A stretch of 25,415 nucleotides of DNA, from assembly GCA_045807765.1 (NCBI GenBank), contig JBJMGU010000088.1, positions 1-25,415 on the forward strand, written 5' to 3'. The notes beneath the pieces were generated by a model. The model did no database searches and was not told the origin of the DNA. It worked only from the letters and a program-made list of their open reading frames with translations. Origin of the DNA: DATENM01 sp045807765. Lineage in GTDB: Bacteria > Acidobacteriota > Blastocatellia > UBA7656. Position numbers and translations under genes: made by a program. Numbering within the stretch: position 1 is the first letter of the stretch; the number at the start of each line of letters is the position of its first letter. Below are positions 6,967 through 15,396 of the stretch, one piece after another.

Positions 6967-7686
6967 TCAGGGCTGTAAGGGGCTGAGAACCGGCACTCCT
7001 ACAGGACCCTCCGAGCCCTCGAAGAGAAAAGGAATGGCGAGCGCCGGCAGAGCGAATAAAGCGACAAAGTGGCTTTCATCACAATAGACTTTGAAGACCG
7101 CGTCGCCTGTCGAAGACACGACCTCGGTCGCGTCGTCGAAATCGCGGTGGTCGCCGGCTTTGAGCGTGCGTTCTTTGCCCTGCCCATATTTGACGATCAC
7201 TTCGCCATGATAGACCTTCACATCAACGTCGCGATGCTCGGAGATGACGCCGACGTCGCTGATATGGACGATCTTAACCAGCCCCTGAATGCCGGCTGGC
7301 AGATTCAGCGTCACGCCTTGACCGCACTTGTTCAAGCTCGCCTGTACGGAGCGGTCGCCATAGGTGAGCAGGATCGCCGTGATGGGATCGAGATCAACTC
7401 GACCGAGCGGCCCGGCTTCGATCATTGCATGAGCGCCCGTGTCTGTTTGCACGACGCTGCCGTTGACCACCGTCACGCCGGTTCTTACATATTCGCCGTT
7501 CAGCAAGACGTGGCCTTTCACGGTCAGTGTGCCAGTCGTCTCTTCAAATGCCGGAAGGCTGTTGACGGCCACTGCTTCAGGCGCTTCGCTCGCCCCAAGT
7601 ACGGCAAAGCTGTTGAAGCAGAAGACGACTAATACCACCAGCAGAAGCAGGATATTGATGGGGGCTTTCAGACCATGGTTTCTCAT
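6967..7686 (-). CDS. FecR-domain-like exported protein
   Basis: This 239-residue protein has an N-terminal hydrophobic signal or anchor at about 10-31 (possible cleavage after VLGA). A FecR-like beta-rich region at about 55-190 follows, with the pattern NGEYVRTGVTVVNGSVVQT, then GPLGRVDLD, and KAGDHRDF near the end. A second hydrophobic stretch lies at 207-221 before a proline-rich tail ending SPLQP. FecR domains are periplasmic modules; stand-alone forms of this kind are usually of unknown function. AGGAGG four bases before the ATG gives a strong ribosome site. About 186 bases upstream are free of genes and may hold a promoter, and a strong terminator follows, so it may be a transcription unit of its own. 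It lies between the PqqD-type unit and the polysaccharide locus; which of the two it serves is not visible. Confidence 0.7.
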   Translation of the reverse strand: MRNHGLKAPINILLLLVVLVVFCFNSFAVLGASEAPEAVAVNSLPAFEETTGTLTVKGHVLLNGEYVRTGVTVVNGSVVQTDTGAHAMIEAGPLGRVDLDPITAILLTYGDRSVQASLNKCGQGVTLNLPAGIQGLVKIVHISDVGVISEHRDVDVKVYHGEVIVKYGQGKERTLKAGDHRDFDDATEVVSSTGDAVFKVYCDESHFVALFALPALAIPFLFEGSEGPVGVPVLSPLQP

Positions 7687-7872
7687 AGATCCTCCTGATG
7701 AAACGCCGAACAGCCGGTTGATGAGGCAAAGCCGCTATCAATTATGAAGGACTTCCTCGTTCGGGTGGCTCTCAGCGTATGTAACAACGCGGCGAAAGTC
7801 AATTCGAATTTCGCCTTATTTTTCAATAGATTCCCCACTTGGGGAGGCTCTTCCCAGATCGCCGTGGCAAGC
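7687..7872. other. Intergenic region upstream of the FecR-like gene
   Basis: This 186-base gap separates the WecA-like gene stop from the FecR-like gene and is comparatively A/T-rich. A possible -10 element CATAAT on the minus strand (about 7742-7747) has no convincing -35. No terminator hairpin with a T-run was found for the polysaccharide operon, so read-through into the FecR-like gene is possible. Confidence 0.4.
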
Positions 7873-9627
7873 TCATTCGATGCGAATGCTCATCTTTTTC
7901 AAACTGATGCCCATGTGGCGAATATAGTTCAATTTACTTTCGGGAACCTTGGTGCTTGAGATGAGGACTTCATTCACGCCATGCGTGCGCACAAGATCGT
8001 TGAGTTCATGACTACCGAAAATGCGGACGCCGTGCATCAGCCTGCCGGCCTTAGTGTCGTCGTCGTCAATGAAGCCGACCGGCGAATAGGCATGATCGGT
8101 ATTGTTGAGCAGTTCACGAACGAGGACTTCGCCGCCGTCGCCTGCGCCATAAATCAAGATCGGCTTGGCGTCGAGCCGAGGTACGGAACTGCCGACCAGC
8201 CACAGCCTGAACAAACGGAACGACAAACGGCTGGCGCTCACCAGCAGAACCAGTAAGAAAATGTCTAACAGGAAGATCGCCCGCGATGGCCCGTGAAAGC
8301 GGTACATAGCGAAAACGAAAATGGCGCTCAGCGCGCCGCCGCCGAGAATCGCTCGGGCGATCACCAGCAAATCGCCAATGCCCAGGTAACGCCACAATCC
8401 GCGATAGACACCGCCCGCGAGCAAACCGACGATTTGCACAATGATGACCAGCGGCAAGGTTTTCACGAAGATTGCCAGTTGTTCATCGGGCAATCGGCCA
8501 TCCCATCGCAGCACGTAAGCGCCGTAGTAAGCCAGCGTAATCAACACGACATCGAGTAACACTTCGACAATGCGGCGATTATAGTGCGATTCGGTGATGG
8601 CATTCAGGAGACGCGGCCCGGCAAACGACCCGGTGGTTTCAGTAATACGCACCTTGCCGAGATAGAGGCCCAGCCCCAGCGTCAGCAGCGCGAAGGCCGG
8701 CACCAGCGCCAACACGACGGTCGTCTCCAACAATCGCACCAGCAGAGCCAGGGCTCCCGACACCGTTGCGAACAGGTAAAGCATTAGCACCGCGCGCCGC
8801 TCGGTGACGCCCAGAGCAACGAGCCTGTGCGATGTGTGGTCACGTCCCCCTTGTGAGATAGGGCGACCTGATAGCTTGCGGGTGATCGTCACCATGCAAG
8901 TGTCGAAGATGGGGATCAGGAGAATGAGCATCGGCATCAGCAGCACAGATGTCAGGCTGCGGAAGCGTGCGGTGTTACTCAACAAGGCGGTGCCGCTCAA
9001 CATAAACCCTAAAAACATCGAGCCGCAATCGCCCATGAAAATCGTCGCCGGGCTGAAGTTGAAGATCAGGAAACCAAGCGCAGCCCCGCCTAACAGCGCC
9101 GGCATCACGGCTTCCGTGGTCTGGCCGTTCATCAAAAACGTCAGCGCCAAAAACGCACACGAAATCACTGCAACGCCTGCCGCCAGGCCGTCCATGTTGT
9201 CGAGCAGGTTGATGGCGTTGGTAATCCCGACCAGCCAGAATATCGTCAGGAAGTCGTTCACCCATTCATAGTTCACCCACGGCAGATGCAAGCCGGAATA
9301 GACAACAATCGCCGCGGCGATCAGTTGCAACACCAGCTTCGCATAGGGCTTGATCTGATGACGGTCGTCAACCAGGCCGGTGATAAACAGCAGTGTGCCA
9401 CCGGCAAGCACCGGCAAGGTCACGCGGAGGTTTGGCACGAAGATTACATAGCCTGCGGCGAACGCCAGGTAGATCGCAACCCCGCCCATAAGCGCGGTTG
9501 GCTTCTGATGCCAGCGGTCTTTTCTTGGCGCGGCCACGAAACCGAAACGATTGGCGGCGTGCCGCGCCAACAGAGTGAGAAACAGACCGAGCGTGAAAGT
9601 GCATAGAACAGCGAAGGTCGGGGGCAT
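7873..9627 (-). CDS. WecA-like undecaprenyl-phosphate sugar-1-phosphate transferase fused to a CapD/FlaA1 N-terminal module
   Basis: The first 330 or so residues form a polytopic WecA/MraY-family phosphoglycosyltransferase (numbers from the TTG at 9639): LVDDRHQIKP at 89-98, NLLDNMDGLAAG at 144-155, FMGDCGSMFLG at 201-211 and the GGRDHTSHRL loop at 264-273. This family moves a HexNAc-1-phosphate from its UDP donor to undecaprenyl phosphate and starts the repeat unit. Residues about 355-485 then form a second set of helices, and 490-588 a Rossmann-like domain with IYGAGDGGEVL and VGFIDDD, like the N-terminal half of CapD/FlaA1-type polymer-sugar dehydratases. The protein stops at KKMSIRIE, where the catalytic SDR domain would begin. 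I prefer ATG 9625-9627 (GGAA 7 bases upstream) over TTG 9637-9639. The enzyme class is clear; the donor sugar is not. Confidence 0.88.
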   Translation of the reverse strand: MPPTFAVLCTFTLGLFLTLLARHAANRFGFVAAPRKDRWHQKPTALMGGVAIYLAFAAGYVIFVPNLRVTLPVLAGGTLLFITGLVDDRHQIKPYAKLVLQLIAAAIVVYSGLHLPWVNYEWVNDFLTIFWLVGITNAINLLDNMDGLAAGVAVISCAFLALTFLMNGQTTEAVMPALLGGAALGFLIFNFSPATIFMGDCGSMFLGFMLSGTALLSNTARFRSLTSVLLMPMLILLIPIFDTCMVTITRKLSGRPISQGGRDHTSHRLVALGVTERRAVLMLYLFATVSGALALLVRLLETTVVLALVPAFALLTLGLGLYLGKVRITETTGSFAGPRLLNAITESHYNRRIVEVLLDVVLITLAYYGAYVLRWDGRLPDEQLAIFVKTLPLVIIVQIVGLLAGGVYRGLWRYLGIGDLLVIARAILGGGALSAIFVFAMYRFHGPSRAIFLLDIFLLVLLVSASRLSFRLFRLWLVGSSVPRLDAKPILIYGAGDGGEVLVRELLNNTDHAYSPVGFIDDDDTKAGRLMHGVRIFGSHELNDLVRTHGVNEVLISSTKVPESKLNYIRHMGISLKKMSIRIE

Positions 9628-9671
9628 AAACAGTTCCAATCAAGCTCACGGTCAGGGGGATGACCGTTGGG

Positions 9672-10685
9672 TTACGTGAGTTGAAAGGCCAGCGAACTTG
9701 CAGGGACGCCGACGTCATTCAGTATTCTAAGGCGATGGTAGTCAATGACGCTTGCCAGGATGCTATCGAGATCCGTAGTCGGTTTATAGTTGATCAGTTC
9801 GCGTATCTTTGAAACGTCCGGCACGCGACGCATCATGTCTTCAAATCCTTCTTCGTAAGCTTCATCATATGGCTTGAAGACGATGCGCGATTCCGAGCCG
9901 GTCAGCTTTTTAATCTTGCGGGCCAGTTCCAGAATGGACACTTCATGTTCGCTGCCGATGTTGTAAACCTCGCCGACGGCGCGCGGATGCTCGGCGACTT
10001 TAATCAGCGAGGTGACCACATCGTTGACGTGCGTAAAGCAACGCGTTTGCGAGCCATCGCCATGAACGGTAATGTCCTGCTCGGCGAGCGCCTGCCGCAC
10101 AAAGTTCGGAATCACCATGCCATAGCGACCGGTTTGGCGCGGCCCGACGGTGTTGAACAGCCGCACAATGACTGTCGGGACACGCTTCTCTTTCCAGTAG
10201 GCGATGGCCAAGAATTCATCAATGGCCTTCGAGCAGGCATAGCTCCAACGGCCCTTGCTGGTCGGCCCCATCACCAGATCATCATCTTCTCGGAAAGGCA
10301 CGTTACTGCGCTTGCCATAAACTTCTGAGGTTGAAGTGATGACGACGCGCTTCCGTTTCTTCGCGGCCAGACTCAGGATGATATCGGTGCCGCGAATGTT
10401 GGTTTCAATGGTGCTGACCGGGCTTTCAACAATCAAGCGCACTCCGACCGCGGCGGCCAGGTGATAGACGATATCGCACATATCCACCAGTTCAGCGGTC
10501 GCGCGATAGTTGCGAACGCTGTCGAGGTGATAGGTAAACTGCGGATGATTCTTGATCGCCGCAATGTTTTCAATGGCGCCAGTCGACAGGTCGTCAATGA
10601 TGCAGACCTCGTCGCCTCGTTCAAGAAGACGTTCGGCCAGGTGTGAGCCAATGAATCCGGCTCCACCGGTGATTAGAATTTTCAT
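9672..10685 (-). CDS. NAD-dependent SDR epimerase/dehydratase (nucleotide-sugar)
   Basis: This 337-residue extended SDR is predicted to convert a nucleotide-activated sugar (epimerisation, dehydration or decarboxylation) in the cytoplasm. The NAD-binding GGAGFIGSHL is at 7-16, the acidic DDLSTG at 31-36, the catalytic STSEVYG at 118-124, and Tyr149 with Lys153 in YACSK form the Y-x3-K pair. RLFNTVGPRQTGRYGMVIP and GDGSQTRCFTHVND are typical of the UDP-glucose 4-epimerase / UDP-glucuronate decarboxylase / dTDP-glucose dehydratase group, but I cannot separate these by eye. The start ATG has AGGAG six bases upstream, one of few good ribosome sites in this locus. It lies 8 bases after the preceding GT stop. 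It probably supplies a donor for the glycosyltransferases here. Confidence 0.88.
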   Translation of the reverse strand: MKILITGGAGFIGSHLAERLLERGDEVCIIDDLSTGAIENIAAIKNHPQFTYHLDSVRNYRATAELVDMCDIVYHLAAAVGVRLIVESPVSTIETNIRGTDIILSLAAKKRKRVVITSTSEVYGKRSNVPFREDDDLVMGPTSKGRWSYACSKAIDEFLAIAYWKEKRVPTVIVRLFNTVGPRQTGRYGMVIPNFVRQALAEQDITVHGDGSQTRCFTHVNDVVTSLIKVAEHPRAVGEVYNIGSEHEVSILELARKIKKLTGSESRIVFKPYDEAYEEGFEDMMRRVPDVSKIRELINYKPTTDLDSILASVIDYHRLRILNDVGVPASSLAFQLT

Positions 10686-10693
10686 AGTTGCTC

Positions 10694-12055
10694 CTACTGG
10701 GACTGGGCAGGGATTTGCGTCACAGATACAGAGGGCGCGGCGGCGGCGATGCCGGCCAGCTCGCGGTAGACATCTTTGATGTCATTAATCAACCGTTCTT
10801 TCGAAAGCCTGGAGCGAACAAAGTCGCGGCCCGCCACACCCATGCGGCGGCGCAATTCGGGACGCTCAATCAAGAATTGCAGGGCGCGCGCCAGGCCTGC
10901 GGCATCGCGGCTGGCGACCGTAATACCATGATCCCAAACCGTGAAGCCGTTTTCTGACAGGCGATGCTCACCCATCAAGTCCACGACGCCGCCGACTTCC
11001 GTAGCGACAATAGCGCGTCCGCAGGCCATCGCTTCAATCAACGTCAGCGGCGTGCCTTCGTTGAGAGAGGTCAACGCGACGATATCAAATTCGCCATAAA
11101 GCGCCATCGCATTGCGGCGGAAGCCCGTAAAACTGACCTGCGCTGCAATGCCCAGTTTTCGCGATAAATCTTCGAGATCACCGCGCAGATGGCCGTCACC
11201 GACGATGACGTAGCGGACGCGAGATGTTGGACCTGTCTTGACCACCAGCTGTGCGGCTTCGAGCAAAAGCTGGTGGTGTTTAACCTCACATAGCCGCCCA
11301 ACGATGCCAACGGCGACCTCTTCGTCGGCGATACCAAGCTCTTGTCGCAACCTGACGCGCCGCTCTTTCATTTCGTCGAGGTCGAGGCCGAGTCGGACAA
11401 TGCGAAACTGCGCGGGATGCCCGACGCCGAAGCGCTCACAGATTTCCTGCTGCTGTTGCTCGCTGATAACGACGATGCGATCGGTGCAAAGCCGCGCCAG
11501 GGCGCGCTCGATGGCAATGAACATGCGGGTCTTTGCGGCACCGTAATAACTGTGAAATATGTGGCCGTGATAAGTGTGAACGATCTTGCAGGCGCGCGGC
11601 TGCAACCAGAGCGCCGAGGGCGTCAGCCACTTGTAGATCATCGCGGCAACGCGGCCGGCGGCGCCGGCTTTCGCTTTATGTGTGTGGACGATCTGCGGCT
11701 TTAGTTTGAACAACTGGCGAACCAGTTTGGCAATCACCAGGAGGTCGCGCGGGCTAAGTTCCCGGCTCATCTCCTCGATGATCAGCGGCGTGACATCGGC
11801 ATCGTGGGCGAAGTAACTCATGTCACCTTCGCCGGGCGGCACGGTTCCGGTGATGAGGGTTGTCGCAAACTCCTGGTCGCGCAGGCCAGCCGCCAGCCAA
11901 GTCACGTGTTTGGCTGGCCCGCCGATGTTCAGCCGGTCGATGATGCGGACGATGTGCAGCGGTGCAGGAGACAAAGAGCGGCCCACGTTCTTAGTAAATG
12001 ACGAACGCCGCGAATCTTTCTGAGCCATGCGCGGAGAGCGTGAGGGGCGATCCAT
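10694..12055 (-). CDS. GT4-type glycosyltransferase
   Basis: This 453-residue GT-B enzyme has an N-terminal acceptor domain with IIDRLNIGGPAKHV near residue 40 and VHTHKAKAGAAGRVAA. The C-terminal donor-binding domain shows GIVGRLCEVKHHQLLLEA and the E-x7-E motif in NEGTPLTLIEAM. It would transfer a sugar from a nucleotide donor to the growing lipid-linked oligosaccharide on the cytoplasmic face. I chose ATG 12053-12055, one base after the TAG of the upstream AsnB gene; a TTG at 12062-12064 would overlap that stop, and an ATG at 12026-12028 is a third choice. None has a clear Shine-Dalgarno sequence, which suggests translational coupling. The family is clear, the sugar is not. Confidence 0.88.
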   Translation of the reverse strand: MDRPSRSPRMAQKDSRRSSFTKNVGRSLSPAPLHIVRIIDRLNIGGPAKHVTWLAAGLRDQEFATTLITGTVPPGEGDMSYFAHDADVTPLIIEEMSRELSPRDLLVIAKLVRQLFKLKPQIVHTHKAKAGAAGRVAAMIYKWLTPSALWLQPRACKIVHTYHGHIFHSYYGAAKTRMFIAIERALARLCTDRIVVISEQQQQEICERFGVGHPAQFRIVRLGLDLDEMKERRVRLRQELGIADEEVAVGIVGRLCEVKHHQLLLEAAQLVVKTGPTSRVRYVIVGDGHLRGDLEDLSRKLGIAAQVSFTGFRRNAMALYGEFDIVALTSLNEGTPLTLIEAMACGRAIVATEVGGVVDLMGEHRLSENGFTVWDHGITVASRDAAGLARALQFLIERPELRRRMGVAGRDFVRSRLSKERLINDIKDVYRELAGIAAAAPSVSVTQIPAQSQ

Positions 12056-12056
12056 T

Positions 12057-13973
12057 CTAATCAATGAATTCTCTGTGCCAGAGTTCCAGCATCAGCAAAC
12101 TCCATAGCTGATGCGCATAATCCTGCTTGCCCGCGGTGTGCTGGGCGATCAACTGACGCACGGCTACGGGATTGAAATAGCCGCGATTTAGGGCGTGCTC
12201 GGAGAGCAAGGTTTCGCCAAGAAAGCCCTTCAGCTCGCCGCGAAACCAATGCGCCAGCGGCACGCCGAAACCCATCTTGCGGCGCGTCAGGTTCTCTGCG
12301 GGCAGCCTGCCGCGCAGCGCTCTCTTCAGTAGATGTTTAGTCGTCAAGCCGCGCAGCTTGTAGCGTGCCGGCAAGCTGGCGGCAAATTCCATCAGGTGGT
12401 GATCGAGAAAAGGCGAGCGCGCTTCGAGCGACGCGGCCATGCTCGCGATATCAACTTTGACCAGCAGATCGTTCGGCAGGTAGTTGGCCGTATCGGCCAT
12501 CAAGGCGCGATCCACTACATCGATTTCGCCATTGCCGGCAAACCACGGTGCGACGTGGCGCAAGGCTCCCCTGGATTGCGCCAGAAAGTCGCGGGTGCAT
12601 AACTCCAGCTTCAATTCGTCGTTGATAACGCTCGTCCATCTGAGATAGCGGTCCGCTGCCGGACGCCCCATCACGGCGGCGAAGCGCCGCGCCTTGCCGA
12701 GTTGCGAGCGTCTTGCGCCTGCCGCAGGAATGGCTCTCAGAGCTGGTTCGACGATGTGGTTGCGAACGAATCGCGGCAGGCGCTGATAACCATAGGCGAT
12801 GCGCATGGCCGCGTAGCGCTCGTAACCGGCAAAGCATTCATCGCCGCCGTCGCCGTTCAGTGCCACCGTCACATGCTGGCGCGTCATTTTCGATAGGTAG
12901 TAGGTGGGAATTGCCGATGAGTCGGCATAAGGCTCGCCGTAATGACGCACGAGCGCCGGCAACACTTCGATGGCGTCGGGACGGACAATGAATTCGTGAT
13001 GCTCTGTGTCAAAGCGTTTGGCAACGCGCCGCGCGTGATCAATTTCGCTGAAATCTTTTTCGTCAAAGCCGATTGAAAATGTTTTCACACGAGTCGACGA
13101 CAGCTCGCTCATCAACGCGACCACCGCGCTTGAATCAATCCCGCCCGACAGAAAAGCGCCGAGCGGCACGTCTGCCATCAGGCGGACGCGCACGGCGTCG
13201 CGCAGCAACGCGATGGCGCGTTCACCGGCTTCGGCTTCAGTAATGTCAATCTTGGTCTTGAAATCAAGCGACCAGTAACGCTCGATCTTCACTTCGCCGC
13301 GCTGCCAGACCAGCGTATGACCGGGTTCAAGCTTGCGGATGGCGCGAAAGGCGGTCTGCGGCGCAGGCACACACAGGAACGACAGATAATCCGAAATCGC
13401 TTCGGGGTTGATTTCGCGCGACACACGCGGGTGGCAGAGCAGGGCTTGAAATTCGGAGGCAAAGACCAGCTCGCTGCCAATGGTTGCGTAGAGCAGCGGC
13501 TTTTTACCGACGCGGTCGCGGGCGAGCAAGAGCCGTTCATGGCGCGCATCCCACAAGGCAAAGGCAAACATGCCGCGCAGGTGCTTAGGCACGTCGCTGC
13601 CATACTCCTCATACGCATGCACAATCGCTTCCGTGTCGGTCTGTGTATAGAAGCGATGGCCACGCGCTTCAAGCTCGGTGCGCAGCTCTCTGTAGTTATA
13701 AATCTCGCCGTTGAGAACCACCTGGATGCTCTCGTCTTCGTTATGAATCGGTTGTTGGCCGCTCACCAGATCGATGATGGCCAGCCGCCGCATCCCTAAT
13801 CCGACTGAAGCGCTGCCTTGAAAGCGGCTGTGGGAGCCGTTTTCTTCCGCTTCATTAAAGTAGTATCCCTCATCATCCGGGCCGCGATGGGTGATGGCGG
13901 CGCACATCCGGCGTACGGTTTCGGGGGCGACCGATTGAGGTTTGGCGCTCACCGCGCCGACGATTCCACACAT
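12057..13973 (-). CDS. Asparagine synthase-type glutamine amidotransferase (AsnB paralog 1)
   Basis: This 638-residue protein has both AsnB modules. The N-terminal nucleophile domain retains Cys2 (MCGIVGA), RGPDDEG at 30-36 and NGEIYNY at 88-94. The C-terminal synthetase domain has the ATP-binding SGGIDSS loop at 276-282 and GDGGDECFAGYERY further on. It would hydrolyse glutamine and use the ammonia to amidate an ATP-activated carboxyl group. True asparagine synthesis is possible, but inside a glycan locus these proteins are commonly thought to amidate uronic-acid or sugar-linked carboxyls. It lies between a polytopic membrane protein and a GT4 enzyme. There is no Shine-Dalgarno sequence before the ATG. 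The intact glutaminase cysteine argues against a lasso-peptide cyclase role. Confidence 0.92.
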   Translation of the reverse strand: MCGIVGAVSAKPQSVAPETVRRMCAAITHRGPDDEGYYFNEAEENGSHSRFQGSASVGLGMRRLAIIDLVSGQQPIHNEDESIQVVLNGEIYNYRELRTELEARGHRFYTQTDTEAIVHAYEEYGSDVPKHLRGMFAFALWDARHERLLLARDRVGKKPLLYATIGSELVFASEFQALLCHPRVSREINPEAISDYLSFLCVPAPQTAFRAIRKLEPGHTLVWQRGEVKIERYWSLDFKTKIDITEAEAGERAIALLRDAVRVRLMADVPLGAFLSGGIDSSAVVALMSELSSTRVKTFSIGFDEKDFSEIDHARRVAKRFDTEHHEFIVRPDAIEVLPALVRHYGEPYADSSAIPTYYLSKMTRQHVTVALNGDGGDECFAGYERYAAMRIAYGYQRLPRFVRNHIVEPALRAIPAAGARRSQLGKARRFAAVMGRPAADRYLRWTSVINDELKLELCTRDFLAQSRGALRHVAPWFAGNGEIDVVDRALMADTANYLPNDLLVKVDIASMAASLEARSPFLDHHLMEFAASLPARYKLRGLTTKHLLKRALRGRLPAENLTRRKMGFGVPLAHWFRGELKGFLGETLLSEHALNRGYFNPVAVRQLIAQHTAGKQDYAHQLWSLLMLELWHREFID

Positions 13974-13994
13974 GGTAAAAACAGAAAACGGCGG

Positions 13995-15392
13995 TTAGGG
14001 AACTCGCGAAGAGAGTAGATTGCTTGGCAACGGTGGCGGGGCGCCGTTGCCGCTAAACGTGTAAAAAGCCGGCTGCATCACAAGTCCCTGTTTGCGCTTT
14101 TTAGCAGCGCGATGCAGTTCCAGGCCAATGCTGATGAAGATGAAGAAGAAAATATAGAGCTGTGCTCGGTGCCGATAGGCGGTGCCGACATTCGATTGAT
14201 AAAGCGCGTACACCAGCGTCAAGCTGATGGTAAAGATACCGATGGCAAAGGTCTCCTTCAGGCGATGCCGCAGGCCATACCAGTAACCCCGTATGAGCAT
14301 CGGCATCAATGCCCACCAGGCAATCAATTCAGGCAGGGTGATGAGCTGCCGCAGATTGGTGATCATCCAGGGAAACGGCGCGAACAAGACATAAAGCAAT
14401 CCCAGCGGCAGATAACTGATGGCCGCCGCCGGGTCAGTAATATCAACATCACCGCCAAAGCCTGAATTGGCAACTTTCGCTGACCATACGCGGCTTGCTT
14501 GAATGTGTTTGAGGTCAAAGCTCTCCTGCGGCACGCTGCTCGCCCCAAAGTAGGCGAGCGTAATTCCTAACACAATAACCAGAACCGCGCCTTGCGCGAT
14601 ACGCAGTGGCGTCATCCGCTTTGGCGTCAGCACCAAGGCGCTGGCGACGGCAACGAACATGATGTAAAAGGCATAGTGCCGCAGGGACAACAGACAGAAT
14701 AAGGAGAGGATCAACAGAAACAGACTCTTGATTTGAAACTGGTTGCGCAGCTTAAGCGTGTAGAGCGCACACAGGCACAGGCTCAAGACAATGGGGGCAT
14801 CTTTCAACATCTGCGATGACCAGAGAATCATTGACGGTGCAAAGGCCGTCAGCAGGGCGGCCAGGCGCGCCGGTCGCGTCTCAGGATAGATCAACAGTGC
14901 GATTCTATAGACTGCGATACAGGCCGCCGCGCCGAGCGCACAGTTAATCAGTTGCACGGCAAGTTGATTCTGCCCGACGGCATAATAGACTGCGCCAACG
15001 TAATAAAACATGCCCCAGCCCGACCGGCTTAGCCCTAAGTAGCCTTTCATATAAGCCGTGTCGACGCTGCCTATTCCGTGCCACGCCTGGCTGACTGCTC
15101 GGCCTACAATATCGAAGGTTTCAGCATCACCGCCGAAGAAGGCTTGCTGATGCTTGGAATAGATCAAAAACGCCACGACCCAGCGCAGCGCCAGAGCGAT
15201 GAGAAACAGACGTAAGAGAAACTTGCGGTCAGTGTTGCCGCGAATAATGATCCACATGCACACAACCGCCGGAACCAAGCCAACCAGAATCGTCAGTCCG
15301 GCTTCCGGGTCGTCGATGATCCACAGGCCGAGATAGATCGAACCCGCAATCAAGCCAATCGTTGATAAGAGCACAGTGAGTGTATGGCGCAT
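13995..15392 (-). CDS. Polytopic membrane protein, GT39-like glycosyltransferase or Wzy-like polymerase
   Basis: This 465-residue protein has about ten hydrophobic segments. A loop after the early helices contains GGDAETFDIVGRAVSQAWHG, and a later helix begins SQMLKDAPIVL; acidic residues in the first large loop followed by an LKD motif recall dolichyl-phosphate-mannose-type GT-C glycosyltransferases (GT39). Large hydrophilic stretches before SFDLKHIQASRVW and the position in the locus would also suit a repeat-unit polymerase. A charged, proline-rich cytoplasmic tail ends the protein. It follows the preceding glycosyltransferase gene with a 4-base gap and has only a weak GGATAA before the ATG. 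The locus otherwise lacks an evident polymerase, which favours that role, by inference. Confidence 0.6.
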   Translation of the reverse strand: MRHTLTVLLSTIGLIAGSIYLGLWIIDDPEAGLTILVGLVPAVVCMWIIIRGNTDRKFLLRLFLIALALRWVVAFLIYSKHQQAFFGGDAETFDIVGRAVSQAWHGIGSVDTAYMKGYLGLSRSGWGMFYYVGAVYYAVGQNQLAVQLINCALGAAACIAVYRIALLIYPETRPARLAALLTAFAPSMILWSSQMLKDAPIVLSLCLCALYTLKLRNQFQIKSLFLLILSLFCLLSLRHYAFYIMFVAVASALVLTPKRMTPLRIAQGAVLVIVLGITLAYFGASSVPQESFDLKHIQASRVWSAKVANSGFGGDVDITDPAAAISYLPLGLLYVLFAPFPWMITNLRQLITLPELIAWWALMPMLIRGYWYGLRHRLKETFAIGIFTISLTLVYALYQSNVGTAYRHRAQLYIFFFIFISIGLELHRAAKKRKQGLVMQPAFYTFSGNGAPPPLPSNLLSSRVP

Positions 15393-15396
15393 CCAG

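Noticed and set aside
7069..7632. 187-codon plus-strand open frame
   Set aside because: Antisense to the FecR-like gene, which has a strong ribosome site and a signal peptide; the antisense product resembles nothing known.
3504..7686. Exosortase/PEP-CTERM system
   Set aside because: PqqD-like and polysaccharide genes often accompany exosortases, but no exosortase, PEP-CTERM tail or HPr-kinase-related gene is visible here.
3504..13973. Lasso-peptide cluster reading of PqqD-like, nucleotidyltransferase and AsnB genes
   Set aside because: The AsnB proteins keep the glutaminase Cys2 and lie within a glycosyltransferase operon; no transglutaminase-like leader protease, lasso precursor or ABC transporter is present.
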